Virus record (IMG/VR): IMGVR_UViG_3300032805_000013
Location: 1-30,732 of that record
DNA length: 30,732 bases
Reading direction: 5' to 3' (one strand)
Source: a virus
A model generated the notes under the pieces. That model was given only the letters and a program-made list of their open reading frames with translations, had not been told where the DNA came from and did not search any database. Of this stretch, positions 6,066 to 14,233 are shown in pieces; the first letter of the stretch is position 1; the number at the start of each line of letters is the position of its first letter. Both the position numbers and the translations under genes were made by a program.

Positions 6066-6294
6066 ATTCAAAACCAACGCAGAACTCGCCAGAGAAAATT
6101 GCGGCGGGATGGACAAGATCGACAACCCTCACAACTTCAGCAGCAATCCCGGTTTCATGTCTACAGAGGGAATGCTTGGGGCTTCTACCCCGGTAGACGG
6201 CGGCGTAATTCGCGGCACGTCTGCAAGGGGGTCACTTCCCACGCGACCCGGTACAGGTCCGGCGCGGCCCATCTCCGGCTTCAACGGACGGTAG
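6058..6294 (+). CDS. small hypothetical protein, Gly/Pro-rich C-terminus
   Basis: This gene encodes 78 residues with a polar start (MSKFKTNAELAREN) and a low-complexity Gly/Pro/Arg C-terminal half (SLPTRPGTGPARPISG). It is likely unstructured. No family is recognised. It belongs to the tight cluster of small genes downstream of late element 2. Confidence 0.55.
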   Translation: MSKFKTNAELARENCGGMDKIDNPHNFSSNPGFMSTEGMLGASTPVDGGVIRGTSARGSLPTRPGTGPARPISGFNGR

Positions 6295-6310
6295 GCAGGA
6301 CACGGGCAGC

Positions 6311-6370
6311 ATGGGCGGTGATACAATCGGCAGCAGTCCCACAGGGCCAGCCGAAAGTTTGGTGCGATGA
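6311..6370 (+). CDS. possible 19-residue peptide gene
   Basis: ATG 6311 opens a short frame of 19 codons whose TGA overlaps the next ATG (ATGA at 6367-6370). The overlap is the style used throughout this genome and could serve translational coupling. The upstream ribosome binding site is weak and the peptide is too short to judge, so it may be chance. Confidence 0.25.
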   Translation: MGGDTIGSSPTGPAESLVR

Positions 6371-6564
6371 ACGAAAACCGATGCGACACGTGCCGCTATT
6401 TCGTGCCAATGTACCATCAGATCGGGCGATGCGCTCGATTTGAAGGCAACAACATGAACGCGAAATTATTCACCGATGACGGGAAAGCGAGAGTTTTGGT
6501 CCACATCTCGTTCGGCTGCGTTCAATGGGAAAAACCGATGCCGTCAGAATCGGAGACGCTCTGA
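6367..6564 (+). CDS. small cysteine-rich (zinc-binding-type) protein
   Basis: This gene encodes 65 residues with CDTC at 6-9, CARF around residue 22 and a late FGCVQWE. The four cysteines are spaced as in the small phage proteins that bind one zinc ion. The role is unknown; such proteins are frequent among small phage genes. It overlaps the next start (TGATG). Confidence 0.65.
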   Translation: MNENRCDTCRYFVPMYHQIGRCARFEGNNMNAKLFTDDGKARVLVHISFGCVQWEKPMPSESETL

Positions 6565-6827
6565 TGGAATACCGCGAAGATGGTTTGATCGTCGATTTCT
6601 CCGGCTGGAAAAAGCAGGAAGTCGAACTCGCGCCAGTCGATCAGGAAACGCGACTCATGCGAGCCATGAACGAAATCCGCGCCTACTCGCCGAAGTCGAT
6701 GAACGCGCAGCAGCGCCAGATGTTCGACACGCTCGTCGAAGGAATCTTACGAAAGCACGGCATCACGCCGGAAGTTTACGCCGCGCAGTTCGGGCATTTG
6801 GGCACGCCGCAGAACTTGCACCGCTAA
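6564..6827 (+). CDS. small helical hypothetical protein
   Basis: This gene encodes 87 residues from ATG 6564, which overlaps the preceding TGA. The protein is polar; residues 30-75 are predicted helical (RLMRAMNEIRAYSPKSM, then QRQMFDTLVEGILRKHG). The size and helical DNA-binding-like pattern would be compatible with a small terminase subunit, which is otherwise missing here, but nothing specific supports that. Confidence 0.6.
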   Translation: MEYREDGLIVDFSGWKKQEVELAPVDQETRLMRAMNEIRAYSPKSMNAQQRQMFDTLVEGILRKHGITPEVYAAQFGHLGTPQNLHR

Positions 6828-6832
6828 CAACT

Positions 6833-6852
6833 CGTGCTTTGAAAGTTTAGTG
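6833..6852 (+). promoter_or_regulatory. late promoter-like element, copy 3
   Basis: It reads CGTGCTTTGAAAGTTTAGTG. It lies six bases past a stop codon, and the next ATG (6854) begins 21 bases from its first base. Confidence 0.75.
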
Positions 6853-6853
6853 T

Positions 6854-7117
6854 ATGCACAAGACGCATCCAATCAAGACGGGAAAATACGGGCCGAAACT
6901 GGACCAGATGTCAATGCAAAACAATCCGTTCCGAGCGGCCTACGAGGGCGGTCACGAACTCAACGAATCGTACAAGATGCCCGTCCCGAATTCGAGCGGA
7001 CAGAATCACTCGTACATACGTCCGGTTGCTGCCAGCGGTGGCGCGAACACACAGAAGTTGAATCGCAAACAGAATCTCCCGGCTGGTCCGATCAAGCTGG
7101 GCAAAAACACGTTCTAG
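6854..7117 (+). CDS. small basic hypothetical protein
   Basis: This gene encodes 87 polar residues, rich in Lys, Asn, Gly and Pro, with little predicted structure. It starts at late element 3 and shares its probable mRNA with the 7128 gene only, because a terminator follows. No family is recognised. Confidence 0.6.
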   Translation: MHKTHPIKTGKYGPKLDQMSMQNNPFRAAYEGGHELNESYKMPVPNSSGQNHSYIRPVAASGGANTQKLNRKQNLPAGPIKLGKNTF

Positions 7118-7127
7118 GAGAAACTCA

Positions 7128-7400
7128 ATGGCTCGCACAGTCCAACCCGGAAACGCAATGCCTCTCGGTCGCGCCGTCACGCACAACACTTCCCGTGACC
7201 GCGAAAACGAGATCATCAGCAAAACCAAGACACTCGCGTTTCCTGAAGGCGAGATTCTGAACCTGGAGAATTTCGGGATGCGCGGCGAGTACAACACCGT
7301 CGAGAAAATGTGCGAGGAGTCCGGCAAAGATTTGCAGGAAAGCTATCGCGCTCAGTTCTCCGAATCGGCGAAATACACCGACAAAGTGTCCGACCGCTAA
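7128..7400 (+). CDS. small hypothetical protein
   Basis: This gene encodes 90 residues behind a clean AGGAGAAA site. The protein is soluble and charged, with a helical C-terminal half (EYNTVEKMCEESGKDLQESY). It is the last gene before an intrinsic terminator, so the two-gene unit 6854-7400 has its own promoter-like element and stop. Abundant small virion or host-takeover proteins are often arranged like this, but the function is unknown. Confidence 0.65.
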   Translation: MARTVQPGNAMPLGRAVTHNTSRDRENEIISKTKTLAFPEGEILNLENFGMRGEYNTVEKMCEESGKDLQESYRAQFSESAKYTDKVSDR

Positions 7401-7421
7401 CGCTTTTCCCTCGTGAAGGCT

Positions 7422-7458
7422 GGGGCGGGTTTCCGCACGTTTCCCGCCCCGATTTTTT
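7422..7458 (+). terminator. intrinsic (Rho-independent) terminator
   Basis: An 8-bp perfect stem, GGGGCGGG (7422-7429) with CCCGCCCC (7443-7450), encloses a 13-base loop and is followed by GA and six T. It ends the unit 6854-7400 and separates it from the packaging and head genes. Confidence 0.85.
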
Positions 7459-7470
7459 CGGAGTCCATGA

Positions 7471-7647
7471 ATGGCCGTAGAGCATGTCCTCGGAAGTGAA
7501 AAAGTCGCGAAAACCCTCTCCGAGTTCAAAGCAGGAAAACTCCGATCCGGTAAGTCCGGTCCCAGAGTCCGAACCAAAAAGCAAGCCCTTGCCATCGGAC
7601 TCTCTCAAGCCCGAAAACGTGGGGCAAAGATTCCAAAACCTCACTGA
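7471..7647 (+). CDS. DUF6496-like small basic protein, overlapping the terminase gene
   Basis: This gene encodes 58 residues from ATG 7471, eight bases after a GGAG. The C-terminal half, with KSGPRVRTKKQALAIGLS then QARKRGAKIP, fits the DUF6496-type pattern (glycine/lysine lead-in, KQAIAIGLSxAR, GAKxP) of short basic bacterial and phage proteins of unknown role. The frame is different from the terminase and overlaps its first 164 bases. The pattern match and the ribosome binding site argue that this frame is the genuine coding frame here, which in turn throws doubt on the terminase start. Confidence 0.7.
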   Translation: MAVEHVLGSEKVAKTLSEFKAGKLRSGKSGPRVRTKKQALAIGLSQARKRGAKIPKPH

Positions 7648-9217
7648 GGTTCAGCAATCTGCCGCCGAGCGCGGACGCTCCGACCTGTTTTTCCTCGCCA
7701 AAGAAATCCTGCACTACAAAGACATGCTGCCGCGTGTGCATCAGCAAGTGTGCGACATTTACGGCAAAGTAGATCCCACAAAGCCCATTGAGGAGCAGGA
7801 CGAGATTCACAACTTCCTGATTCTCGATCCTCGCGGCGAATTCAAAACGTCGATCTCGCTCGCGAAAACAATTCAGAACTGGATTAACTTCCCCGATCAC
7901 GCCACGCTTCGCATGTCTGGCAAAGAGCCGCTTGTGAAGGGCATGGTGCAGGAAATCAAAGATCAGTTTTTGACGAACACAGACTTGCGAACTCTGTACC
8001 CGGAGCATGTTCCTTGGAGCGAAAAGAAAGGGCAGGAGAATGAGCCGCCGTCTGACTTCGGCACGGCTTACGGAATCACCAATCCCAAAAGAACCAAGCC
8101 GCGCAAAGAGCCTACGATCTCGATTTCCACGCTTGAATCAGCGAAGGCCAGCACGCACTACGAGTGGATCACGGGCGACGATCTCGTCCACGAAACAAAC
8201 TTTCAGACGCGAGAACTTCTCCAAAAAACAATCGAGCAGTGGGACTTATCGCGCAATCTGCTAAACCCTCGCGGTTACCGCGAATTGCTGGGCACGCGCT
8301 ACGACTGGTCCGATCTCTACGGCCACATCATCGAAAAAAATAAGGGCCAGTGGAGAATTCACCTACGCCCGATCTGGACTGACGATCTCGACTTCGCACG
8401 CAAAAACGGCTTCTACATTCCTGACGAGTATCAGCCGGGAGATTTGATTCATCTGCACCCGGAACGTTGGGGATTGAAGGAACTCGCAGAAATTCAGGCC
8501 GACAATCAATTCCTGTTCAACTGTCAGCGATTGAACAATCCAGTTCCGCCGAGCGCCGAGAATTTTCCGATGGTTGAACTGGTGAAGCACACGATCAAGC
8601 GCGAACGCTATCCCGATACGGGCCTGATGAATTTGTTTATGGCGTGGTTCTTCAACTTCGCGGACTCGGAAGCGGAGCCTGCCGTGGGCGTAGTGGGCGG
8701 CTGGGACTCGAAAGGCCGGCTGTTCCTGATCGACTTGGTAACGGGCCACATGAAGCCCTCGCAGGTCATCGACAATATCATCGCGCTGTGGCAGAAGTGG
8801 CCTATCTCGCGTGTCTGTTTTGAGGACAACAAAAAACAGCGAATGCTGGAGCCTGGATTGATGTCACGTCTGCGAATGATGCGGATGTCGTTCCCGATTG
8901 ATTGGGTGAAGTTCGGCGGGAACCAGCAGACCGACGACGACATGATCTCGCAGGTACTCGGCTTGCAGCCGTTGCTGAAAGAAAATCAATTCTGGTTTCA
9001 CTCAGAACTGCCACACCTGACGAACCTGTATTTGCAGTTCTCGCGCTTCCCGAAATTCAAGTTGCGCGGAATCCCGTTCGCAATCTCGCGGCTGATGCAC
9101 TACCGCACGATGGCAAGTTCGATCACGGCAGAGGCGATCTATGGCTCAGAACTCTACTCCCCGGCGCTGTCATGGGATCGGTCCGATCAGGAACTCGGAG
9201 CAGGTTTGACGGGTTAG
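7484..9217 (+). CDS. terminase large subunit
   Basis: This is the packaging motor, which pumps DNA into the prohead and cuts it. Numbered from ATG 7484 (577 residues), the ATPase has a variant Walker A, DPRGEFKTS (115-123), a Walker-B-like WITGDDLVHE (228-237) and a coupling-type GTRYDW (270-275). The C-terminal nuclease domain begins near 400 with VGVVGGWDSKGRLFLIDLV (an RNase H-like strand with Asp) and continues with FEDNKKQ. Residues 1-60 are Ser/Pro/Lys-rich and overlap the DUF6496-like gene in another frame; the family-like sequence starts near residue 65, so GTG 7619 is a possible true start. It is followed directly by late element 4 and the portal gene. Confidence 0.92.
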   Translation: MSSEVKKSRKPSPSSKQENSDPVSPVPESEPKSKPLPSDSLKPENVGQRFQNLTEVQQSAAERGRSDLFFLAKEILHYKDMLPRVHQQVCDIYGKVDPTKPIEEQDEIHNFLILDPRGEFKTSISLAKTIQNWINFPDHATLRMSGKEPLVKGMVQEIKDQFLTNTDLRTLYPEHVPWSEKKGQENEPPSDFGTAYGITNPKRTKPRKEPTISISTLESAKASTHYEWITGDDLVHETNFQTRELLQKTIEQWDLSRNLLNPRGYRELLGTRYDWSDLYGHIIEKNKGQWRIHLRPIWTDDLDFARKNGFYIPDEYQPGDLIHLHPERWGLKELAEIQADNQFLFNCQRLNNPVPPSAENFPMVELVKHTIKRERYPDTGLMNLFMAWFFNFADSEAEPAVGVVGGWDSKGRLFLIDLVTGHMKPSQVIDNIIALWQKWPISRVCFEDNKKQRMLEPGLMSRLRMMRMSFPIDWVKFGGNQQTDDDMISQVLGLQPLLKENQFWFHSELPHLTNLYLQFSRFPKFKLRGIPFAISRLMHYRTMASSITAEAIYGSELYSPALSWDRSDQELGAGLTG

Positions 9218-9218
9218 A

Positions 9219-9238
9219 CGTGCCCTCAAACTATAGCG
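9219..9238 (+). promoter_or_regulatory. late promoter-like element, copy 4
   Basis: It reads CGTGCCCTCAAACTATAGCG. The CTATAG core is identical to the initiation region of T7-type promoters. The portal ATG (9240) starts 21 bases from the first base of the element. Confidence 0.8.
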
Positions 9239-9239
9239 T

Positions 9240-11315
9240 ATGGCTCTCATCCAAGGCGACTCTACCCTTCATCTCGGGCAGGAAATCAAAGCCGCCGAAG
9301 TTCCGCTCCCGCCGCAAACTCCAGAAAACGACACAGTTCTGAATCTCGTTCTGAAAGACCTGAACCGCGCCGAATACTATCTGCTGGCAAAGGGAATGTC
9401 GGTCGAGTGGGACGCCGACGACCGTCTCTACCTGTTCCGCGTTCCGCAAGGATTCTGGGAAGGCTCCAGCGTGCCCCGTGCCTCTCTGGGTCGACCTGTC
9501 ATCTACCAGCACATTGAGAGCCTGATGCCGCAGGTGATGTCGGCACTGTTTTCTGACGATCCGCCATTCGAGGCTATCTCGCGCCCCAAGACTCCGCAGA
9601 ATGCCGCACGCGCCTCGAAAGAGATCATCAACTACCAGTTGGCGGAAATGGGCTTTCGTGAGGAGCTACGAAAATCCTGCAAGGAATTGATGGTCTACGG
9701 CACGACCGTGTTTCGTGTAGGTTGGCGCAAATACAAGAAAACCATTCGCAAGCGCGTCCGCAAGGGCACGCCCACAGTGCAGGCAATCAATGGCCTGCCC
9801 GTAAAGAGCTATCCCAAAGGCTCCAAGTGGGTGATGAAAAACGAGACGGTCGAAGTCAACGAGCCGTACTGCGAATCGGTCCACATCCGGCACATCATTC
9901 CCGACCCGAAGTTGCGATGCCCGGACATCCGCAAGGCGCAGTTCATCATTCACCGCGAGTACATGGGCGTCGAGCAACTGATAAAAGCATTCCGCCAGGT
10001 GCCGGGAAATTTTCTGCCCGACGATGAAACGCTCAAGAGCTTTTTCGAGCAGCCGAAGGAATCGCCGGAGCGGTCGATGCTCGAGGGCCGTTCCACGACG
10101 AGCGTAATGAACACGGGCATTTCCTCGCTCGATCTGAACATGGAATTCAAGGCCATGCCGCGCTATCAGGAATCGACGGCAGACCCGAACAAAGAGCAGT
10201 TAGAAGTGCTAGAATACTGGACGGCGCAACAGCACTACGTCGTGCTGAATCGCAAACTGGTAATCATCAATGAGCAGAACACGTTCGGGGAGATTCCATA
10301 CAGATCGGCTTGTTTTACAGACGTGCTCGACAGCTTTTATGGCATCGGACTTGGCCGACTCCTTAAAGGCGAACAGCGCCTTCAGCAAGGTATTATCAAC
10401 GGAAGACTTGACGATCTTAGCCTGCGCTTGTCAGGATCTTTCATCCGTGTGCGAGGTTCTAATACGCCTGCTCAGCAGATGCGCCTCCGTCCAGGTGGCA
10501 TCATCGACACGGACAACGCGGACGGAATCAAAATGATCGAGTATCCGCCAGCCTTGGCGGATGCCTTCACAGAAGTTGAAGCGAGCGACACGCGCTGCCA
10601 GACTCTCTCCGGCGCAAACGAAACCATCACACAGGGCGGTCAACAAGGGCCTTCGTCGATCACTCGCACCGCTACGGGCATGAATGCGCTCGCAGCGGGA
10701 GTCGGCGCACGTCTCGGATACCTGATCGATTTCATCTCAAACCTGATCTTCGTTCCCACTCTGGAATTCATTCAGGAATGCAACTCGAAATGGCTGGACG
10801 AAGAAACGATTCAGATGATCCTGACCGATGAACTCGATCACGCCTACGAAGGCGACATGATTGACATCGTGAACGCGAACATCAAGTTTCGAATGCTCGC
10901 GTCATCGAAGGCGAAGGCGCGTCAGGCGCTCGCGCAAAATCTCATGCCGCTGCTTCAAGTGCTGCAACAGGCTCCAGTATTGCAGGCTATGCAGGAAGCC
11001 GGACTTGTGGCAGACTGGGTTGAGATCGCGCAGGCGGTTGCAGACATTTCTGAAATCGCCGGAACGCAGAAATGGGTTCGCCCCATGACTGCCGACGAAA
11101 AGAAGGCTATGGTCGCACGCAACGAATTCAATCAGCAGATGGCGACACAGGCGATTCAGAATCAGCACCAGTTGCAGCAGATCGACGCCAAGGGTCAGGC
11201 GCAGACCAAGACCGCGATTGCCAAGACGATCACAGAAGCCTTAGCGCAAGGCGCGAACGGAGAAGATACCGCAGGCGAGGAAGCAGAGGCGCAACCGTCC
11301 AATGCCGGAGCTTAA
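9240..11315 (+). CDS. portal protein
   Basis: This is the portal, a dodecameric ring at the capsid vertex through which DNA is packaged and ejected. It has 691 residues, a length typical of podovirus portals of the P22/N4 kind. Features include QHIESLMPQVMSALFSDDPPFEA (read in parts, about 90-110), a stem and clip region with DVLDSFYGIGLGRLL (about 360-375), ASDTRCQTLSGANETI, and TATGMNALAAG before the crown. The C-terminal 150 residues are Gln/Ala-rich helices, as in portal barrel extensions. It starts immediately at late element 4 without a Shine-Dalgarno site and overlaps the next gene by 14 bases. Confidence 0.88.
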   Translation: MALIQGDSTLHLGQEIKAAEVPLPPQTPENDTVLNLVLKDLNRAEYYLLAKGMSVEWDADDRLYLFRVPQGFWEGSSVPRASLGRPVIYQHIESLMPQVMSALFSDDPPFEAISRPKTPQNAARASKEIINYQLAEMGFREELRKSCKELMVYGTTVFRVGWRKYKKTIRKRVRKGTPTVQAINGLPVKSYPKGSKWVMKNETVEVNEPYCESVHIRHIIPDPKLRCPDIRKAQFIIHREYMGVEQLIKAFRQVPGNFLPDDETLKSFFEQPKESPERSMLEGRSTTSVMNTGISSLDLNMEFKAMPRYQESTADPNKEQLEVLEYWTAQQHYVVLNRKLVIINEQNTFGEIPYRSACFTDVLDSFYGIGLGRLLKGEQRLQQGIINGRLDDLSLRLSGSFIRVRGSNTPAQQMRLRPGGIIDTDNADGIKMIEYPPALADAFTEVEASDTRCQTLSGANETITQGGQQGPSSITRTATGMNALAAGVGARLGYLIDFISNLIFVPTLEFIQECNSKWLDEETIQMILTDELDHAYEGDMIDIVNANIKFRMLASSKAKARQALAQNLMPLLQVLQQAPVLQAMQEAGLVADWVEIAQAVADISEIAGTQKWVRPMTADEKKAMVARNEFNQQMATQAIQNQHQLQQIDAKGQAQTKTAIAKTITEALAQGANGEDTAGEEAEAQPSNAGA

Positions 11316-11649
11316 ATTTGAACTGTCTGAGCATGAACTGGAATTCCTTCACCAGATACACAATGCTCAGGCAATCAAAGAACTGACGAATCACCCCGGC
11401 TGGCCGCTCTTGCAGAAATTATCGCGGGGCATCATTGGCCGGATGGAAGATCAGCATCTCGAATTCAGCGGCAAGGGAACGCGAGATGCTTACTGGCTTT
11501 CAGGCGCACGGTTGGCAGGCGCGAGAACTTATGCGAAACTGCTGATGGAAAGCGTGTTCAAGGAAGTGGGAGTGCTCGACCAAGATTTGACGGACCCCAG
11601 AACGCACCAGCCGGAACTCGATGGAGATTTCAATGGCGACAGTGATTGA
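11302..11649 (+). CDS. small head-region protein
   Basis: This gene encodes 115 residues lying between portal and scaffold and overlapping both. The protein is helical and acidic (FELSEHELEFLHQIHNAQ at the start), with a LSGARLAGARTYAKLL helix near residues 66-81. Small genes at this place often encode head-assembly or head-completion factors. No family is recognised. Confidence 0.65.
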   Translation: MPELKFELSEHELEFLHQIHNAQAIKELTNHPGWPLLQKLSRGIIGRMEDQHLEFSGKGTRDAYWLSGARLAGARTYAKLLMESVFKEVGVLDQDLTDPRTHQPELDGDFNGDSD

Positions 11650-12511
11650 CAAGCCGATTCAGCCTTTCGACGATCAAACGGATTTCTCGCGCAACAATCC
11701 CAATCGGCAAAAGTGGGGCGAACAGAAAGGCGCACAAAACTTCCACCTGGGTGATGAATACGCAGAGACGACTGCGACGCCGGAGGCTGTCGTACCGAAT
11801 CAGCCCGTTACGCCGCCTCCGGCTCCCCCCGCGCCAAAGTTCACGCACAAGTTGGCGAACGGCACGACACTCGAAGCTGGTTCCGTTGAAGCCCTCGCAG
11901 CGGCCATCGAGAAATCCATTCAGCAACAGGCTCCCCCGGCTCCCGTGGAATTTGAAGATGACCCGGTTTACAAGCCGATCAAGTTCCAGCGGAAAGAACT
12001 GAGTTTGCAGGAACAGGCGAATATCCTGAACCTGATGAAAGAAAATCCGCAGAAGGCGATTCGGATGCTGCAAGAGGCGGAATTTGGCGCACCGATGGAA
12101 ACGATCCTGAATCAGTTGGATCGCAGCGAAGTGCGAGAATTCAACCGCCGAGAGGAAGAAATCGGCATTGAATGGGTGTACGACAACGTTGAAAAGTACA
12201 ACCCGACTCCAGAGAACGGGCAGAAATTGACGAAGTTTCTGCGCGAGAAAAACAAGCCCATCACGAAAAAGAATCTCGACATCGCGTTTGCAACCCTGTC
12301 GGCATCCGATCCGGGCATGGTGAAAACTCCAGCGCCCCCGCCGCCCGATCCGACCGCAGAATTGGAAGAAGCCCCGCCGCCTCCGACTGTCGTTCCATCG
12401 AATCAAGGCGGGATCGTTCCCCCGGTTCAGCAATCCGTGGATGTGGATGCCTTCAAGAAAATGACGCTGAAGCAACAGCAGGACTATTTCGCCAAGTTGC
12501 GGCGTGCGTAA
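11633..12511 (+). CDS. probable scaffolding protein
   Basis: This gene encodes 292 residues from ATG 11633, six bases after GGAGA; an ATG at 11621 is also in frame. It is probably the internal scaffold that guides capsid assembly and leaves before or during packaging. It lies directly before the capsid gene, is acidic, rich in Glu, Gln and Pro, lacks cysteine, and has proline-rich linkers (TPPPAPPAP, APPPPPDP) between helical stretches. Its end (FKKMTLKQQQDYFAKL) is a short basic amphipathic helix, the usual capsid-binding end of scaffolds. Assignment rests on position and composition. Confidence 0.75.
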   Translation: MATVIDKPIQPFDDQTDFSRNNPNRQKWGEQKGAQNFHLGDEYAETTATPEAVVPNQPVTPPPAPPAPKFTHKLANGTTLEAGSVEALAAAIEKSIQQQAPPAPVEFEDDPVYKPIKFQRKELSLQEQANILNLMKENPQKAIRMLQEAEFGAPMETILNQLDRSEVREFNRREEEIGIEWVYDNVEKYNPTPENGQKLTKFLREKNKPITKKNLDIAFATLSASDPGMVKTPAPPPPDPTAELEEAPPPPTVVPSNQGGIVPPVQQSVDVDAFKKMTLKQQQDYFAKLRRA

Positions 12512-12549
12512 TTTTCTCGTGCCCTGAAATTAAAGTGTAATCACTTAGA
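12507..12549 (+). repeat. 43-bp direct repeat, left copy
   Basis: This stretch is nearly identical to 14987-15029, with about three differing bases in 43. It contains the stop codon of the upstream gene, TTTTCT, late element 5 and the following TCACTTAG. The pair flanks the capsid-phosphatase block. Confidence 0.8.
12518..12537 (+). promoter_or_regulatory. late promoter-like element, copy 5 (capsid gene)
   Basis: It reads CGTGCCCTGAAATTAAAGTG. Here no start codon follows at 21 bases. Instead a leader of about 30 bases with AGGAG leads to GTG 12570, as fits a heavily translated capsid gene. Confidence 0.75.
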
Positions 12550-12569
12550 AATTTCAGGAGCCTAACCAA

Positions 12570-13562
12570 GTGGCATACCAACCGGCATCAGTTCTCACAT
12601 CGACCGCTGGACTCTCGCATCTTTCCTCGATCTACTATGACCGCGTGGGCGTGGAGAACCTGAAGGCCAACCTGCCCTTTGTCGCGACCACTTCGCGCCG
12701 AAAATTGCCAGATCGCAACGGGCGCACCATCCAGCTTTACAGCTATGACCTGTTGGGCGCGGCCACAACGCCCGGTTCAGAAGGCACCGTAGGCACGGGC
12801 GAAAACCCGACGACCTCAATCCGCAACGTGACGGTGCAGCAGTATTTCAACTTTGCATCGTTCTCGGACATTCTCGTCGAGACGGCCATCGACCCCATCG
12901 TCGAAAACACGGCGGCAGAAATGGGCTATCAGGCCGCATTGACTGCGAACACTCTCGCGCGTACCGAGTACGAAGCAGAAGCGACCGCAGTCTCGGCCAT
13001 CGTGACTTCCTGCACTGACAACGAATTCATGTCGGCCTCGCTCGTGCGTGCCGCTGCTATGTCGCTGCGAAACGCAGACGTTCGTCCACAGTCGGACGGC
13101 ATGTTTGTGGGCGTCATCTCCCCGGCCCCGGCGTTTGACCTGATGAATGACAACACGGCAGGCGGCGTCATTGACATCCTGAAGTATCACCGCGAAGGTG
13201 CCGAGGAACTCATGCGCGGCGTGCAAGCCTATCGCGTCATCGACATTGGCGGCGTGCGCTTCATTGAAACCACGACCGCCTCCACCTTTACCAACTTCCC
13301 GTCGTCCGGCAAGACTGGATACGGAACCTACGTCATCGGACAGGACGCCGTGTTCAGTGTTTCGCTGGGCGCGACGGAAATTCCCGAACAGCGCAATTTC
13401 CAGATCACTGTGAGGAATTGGGAGCCTTCGGTTGCTGATCCTGCCCGTGTCGTGGGTGCAAGCGCGGCCTACAATTTCAAGTATGCAGCTTTGCGCGTCC
13501 CGCAGAATCCGTCCCTCAACCCTCGATTCCGGCAGATCAAGTGTGAGGCGTCCATCTCGTAA
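12570..13562 (+). CDS. major capsid protein, N4-gp56 family
   Basis: This is the main shell protein, 330 residues, with the HK97-like fold expected for the family. The N4-gp56 pattern runs through it: VLTSTAGLSHLSSIYYDRV (6-24), a basic stretch then GRTIQLYSYDLLGAATTPGSEGTVGTGE (read in parts, 51-78), FSDILVETAIDPIVEN, FVGVISPAPAFDLMNDNTAGG (about 173-193), and IGGVRFIETT. Translation starts at GTG 12570 behind AGGAG (12556-12560). The scaffold gene lies upstream and late element 5 sits directly ahead, so capsid can be made independently of the scaffold. The stop overlaps the next ATG (TAATG). Confidence 0.93.
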   Translation: MAYQPASVLTSTAGLSHLSSIYYDRVGVENLKANLPFVATTSRRKLPDRNGRTIQLYSYDLLGAATTPGSEGTVGTGENPTTSIRNVTVQQYFNFASFSDILVETAIDPIVENTAAEMGYQAALTANTLARTEYEAEATAVSAIVTSCTDNEFMSASLVRAAAMSLRNADVRPQSDGMFVGVISPAPAFDLMNDNTAGGVIDILKYHREGAEELMRGVQAYRVIDIGGVRFIETTTASTFTNFPSSGKTGYGTYVIGQDAVFSVSLGATEIPEQRNFQITVRNWEPSVADPARVVGASAAYNFKYAALRVPQNPSLNPRFRQIKCEASIS

Positions 13563-14233
13563 TGAGCTATTCGCCTTCGATGCTGCTCAACCCGACCTCG
13601 GACTTCGGCGGCGCTCCTCAATTGGGAGCGCCGTTGCTGTATATTGTCAGGCATGCCCAAAACGACGACGACGAAGCGGGAAAAATCAGAGGACTTAAAG
13701 ATCAGCCACTCAATGCCGAGGGCGAAAAACAACTTCAGGCACTTCGGGAATTTTTTGCGGACAAGCCCCTACTTGAAGTTATTACCGACGACCTCTCGCG
13801 CACTCGCGCAACTGCTATGGCTGTGGCATCCGCAGCGGGTTGCTCGGTGGGAACAGATATTGGCCTCCGCTCATGGGATGTCGGCAAACTCGAAGGCAAG
13901 TCGATGTCCGCGCACAAGCTCGAAATCCAAGACTTCAAAACTCACCCATCGAAAGTCCCAGTAGCAGGGCAATCATGGGGAGACTTTCACCGGACCGCGA
14001 CGGATACGCTGGAGCGCTACGTCCGCAAGGGTATGGAATCCTCGGGACCGATTGCGCTGGTGACGCACGGCTCGGTCATCCAAGTTGCGTTCCAGGCCTA
14101 CAGCGATTGGCCGGAAAATGCCGACTACGATCACACACCGCTGGATCAGGCCGGAGTCGCCGCGCTGTACCTGACGCGAAGTGGGATGGAACTCAAAGGA
14201 CTGAAGGGCGCCAAGGAATCTCCCGATGAATGA
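13562..14233 (+). CDS. histidine phosphatase superfamily protein
   Basis: This is a phosphoglycerate-mutase-like histidine phosphatase of 223 residues from ATG 13562. The nucleophile motif is LYIVRHAQ with R30 and H31; the second catalytic His is in LVTHGS (about 169). TDDLSRTRATA near 76-86 supplies the conserved Arg. These enzymes remove phosphate from small molecules or proteins through a phospho-His. The first 24 residues precede the fold and are encoded by a strong hairpin, so TTG 13634 could be the true start. A metabolic enzyme between capsid and tail genes is unusual and looks like acquired cargo. Confidence 0.85.
   Translation: MSYSPSMLLNPTSDFGGAPQLGAPLLYIVRHAQNDDDEAGKIRGLKDQPLNAEGEKQLQALREFFADKPLLEVITDDLSRTRATAMAVASAAGCSVGTDIGLRSWDVGKLEGKSMSAHKLEIQDFKTHPSKVPVAGQSWGDFHRTATDTLERYVRKGMESSGPIALVTHGSVIQVAFQAYSDWPENADYDHTPLDQAGVAALYLTRSGMELKGLKGAKESPDE
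13609..13633 (+). other. strong GC hairpin just after the capsid gene
   Basis: A perfect 9-bp stem, CGGCGCTCC (13609-13617) with GGAGCGCCG (13625-13633), closes a 7-base loop. No T run follows, so it is not a normal terminator. It lies 47 bases past the capsid stop and immediately before TTG 13634. It may protect the capsid mRNA end or hold down translation of the phosphatase. Confidence 0.55.

Noticed and set aside
11630-12475. Long minus-strand open frame of 281 codons opposite the scaffold gene
   Set aside because: Its Arg/Phe/Leu/His-rich translation is typical of the antisense of a GC-rich gene, and the + strand frame has a scaffold-like profile and a good ribosome binding site.
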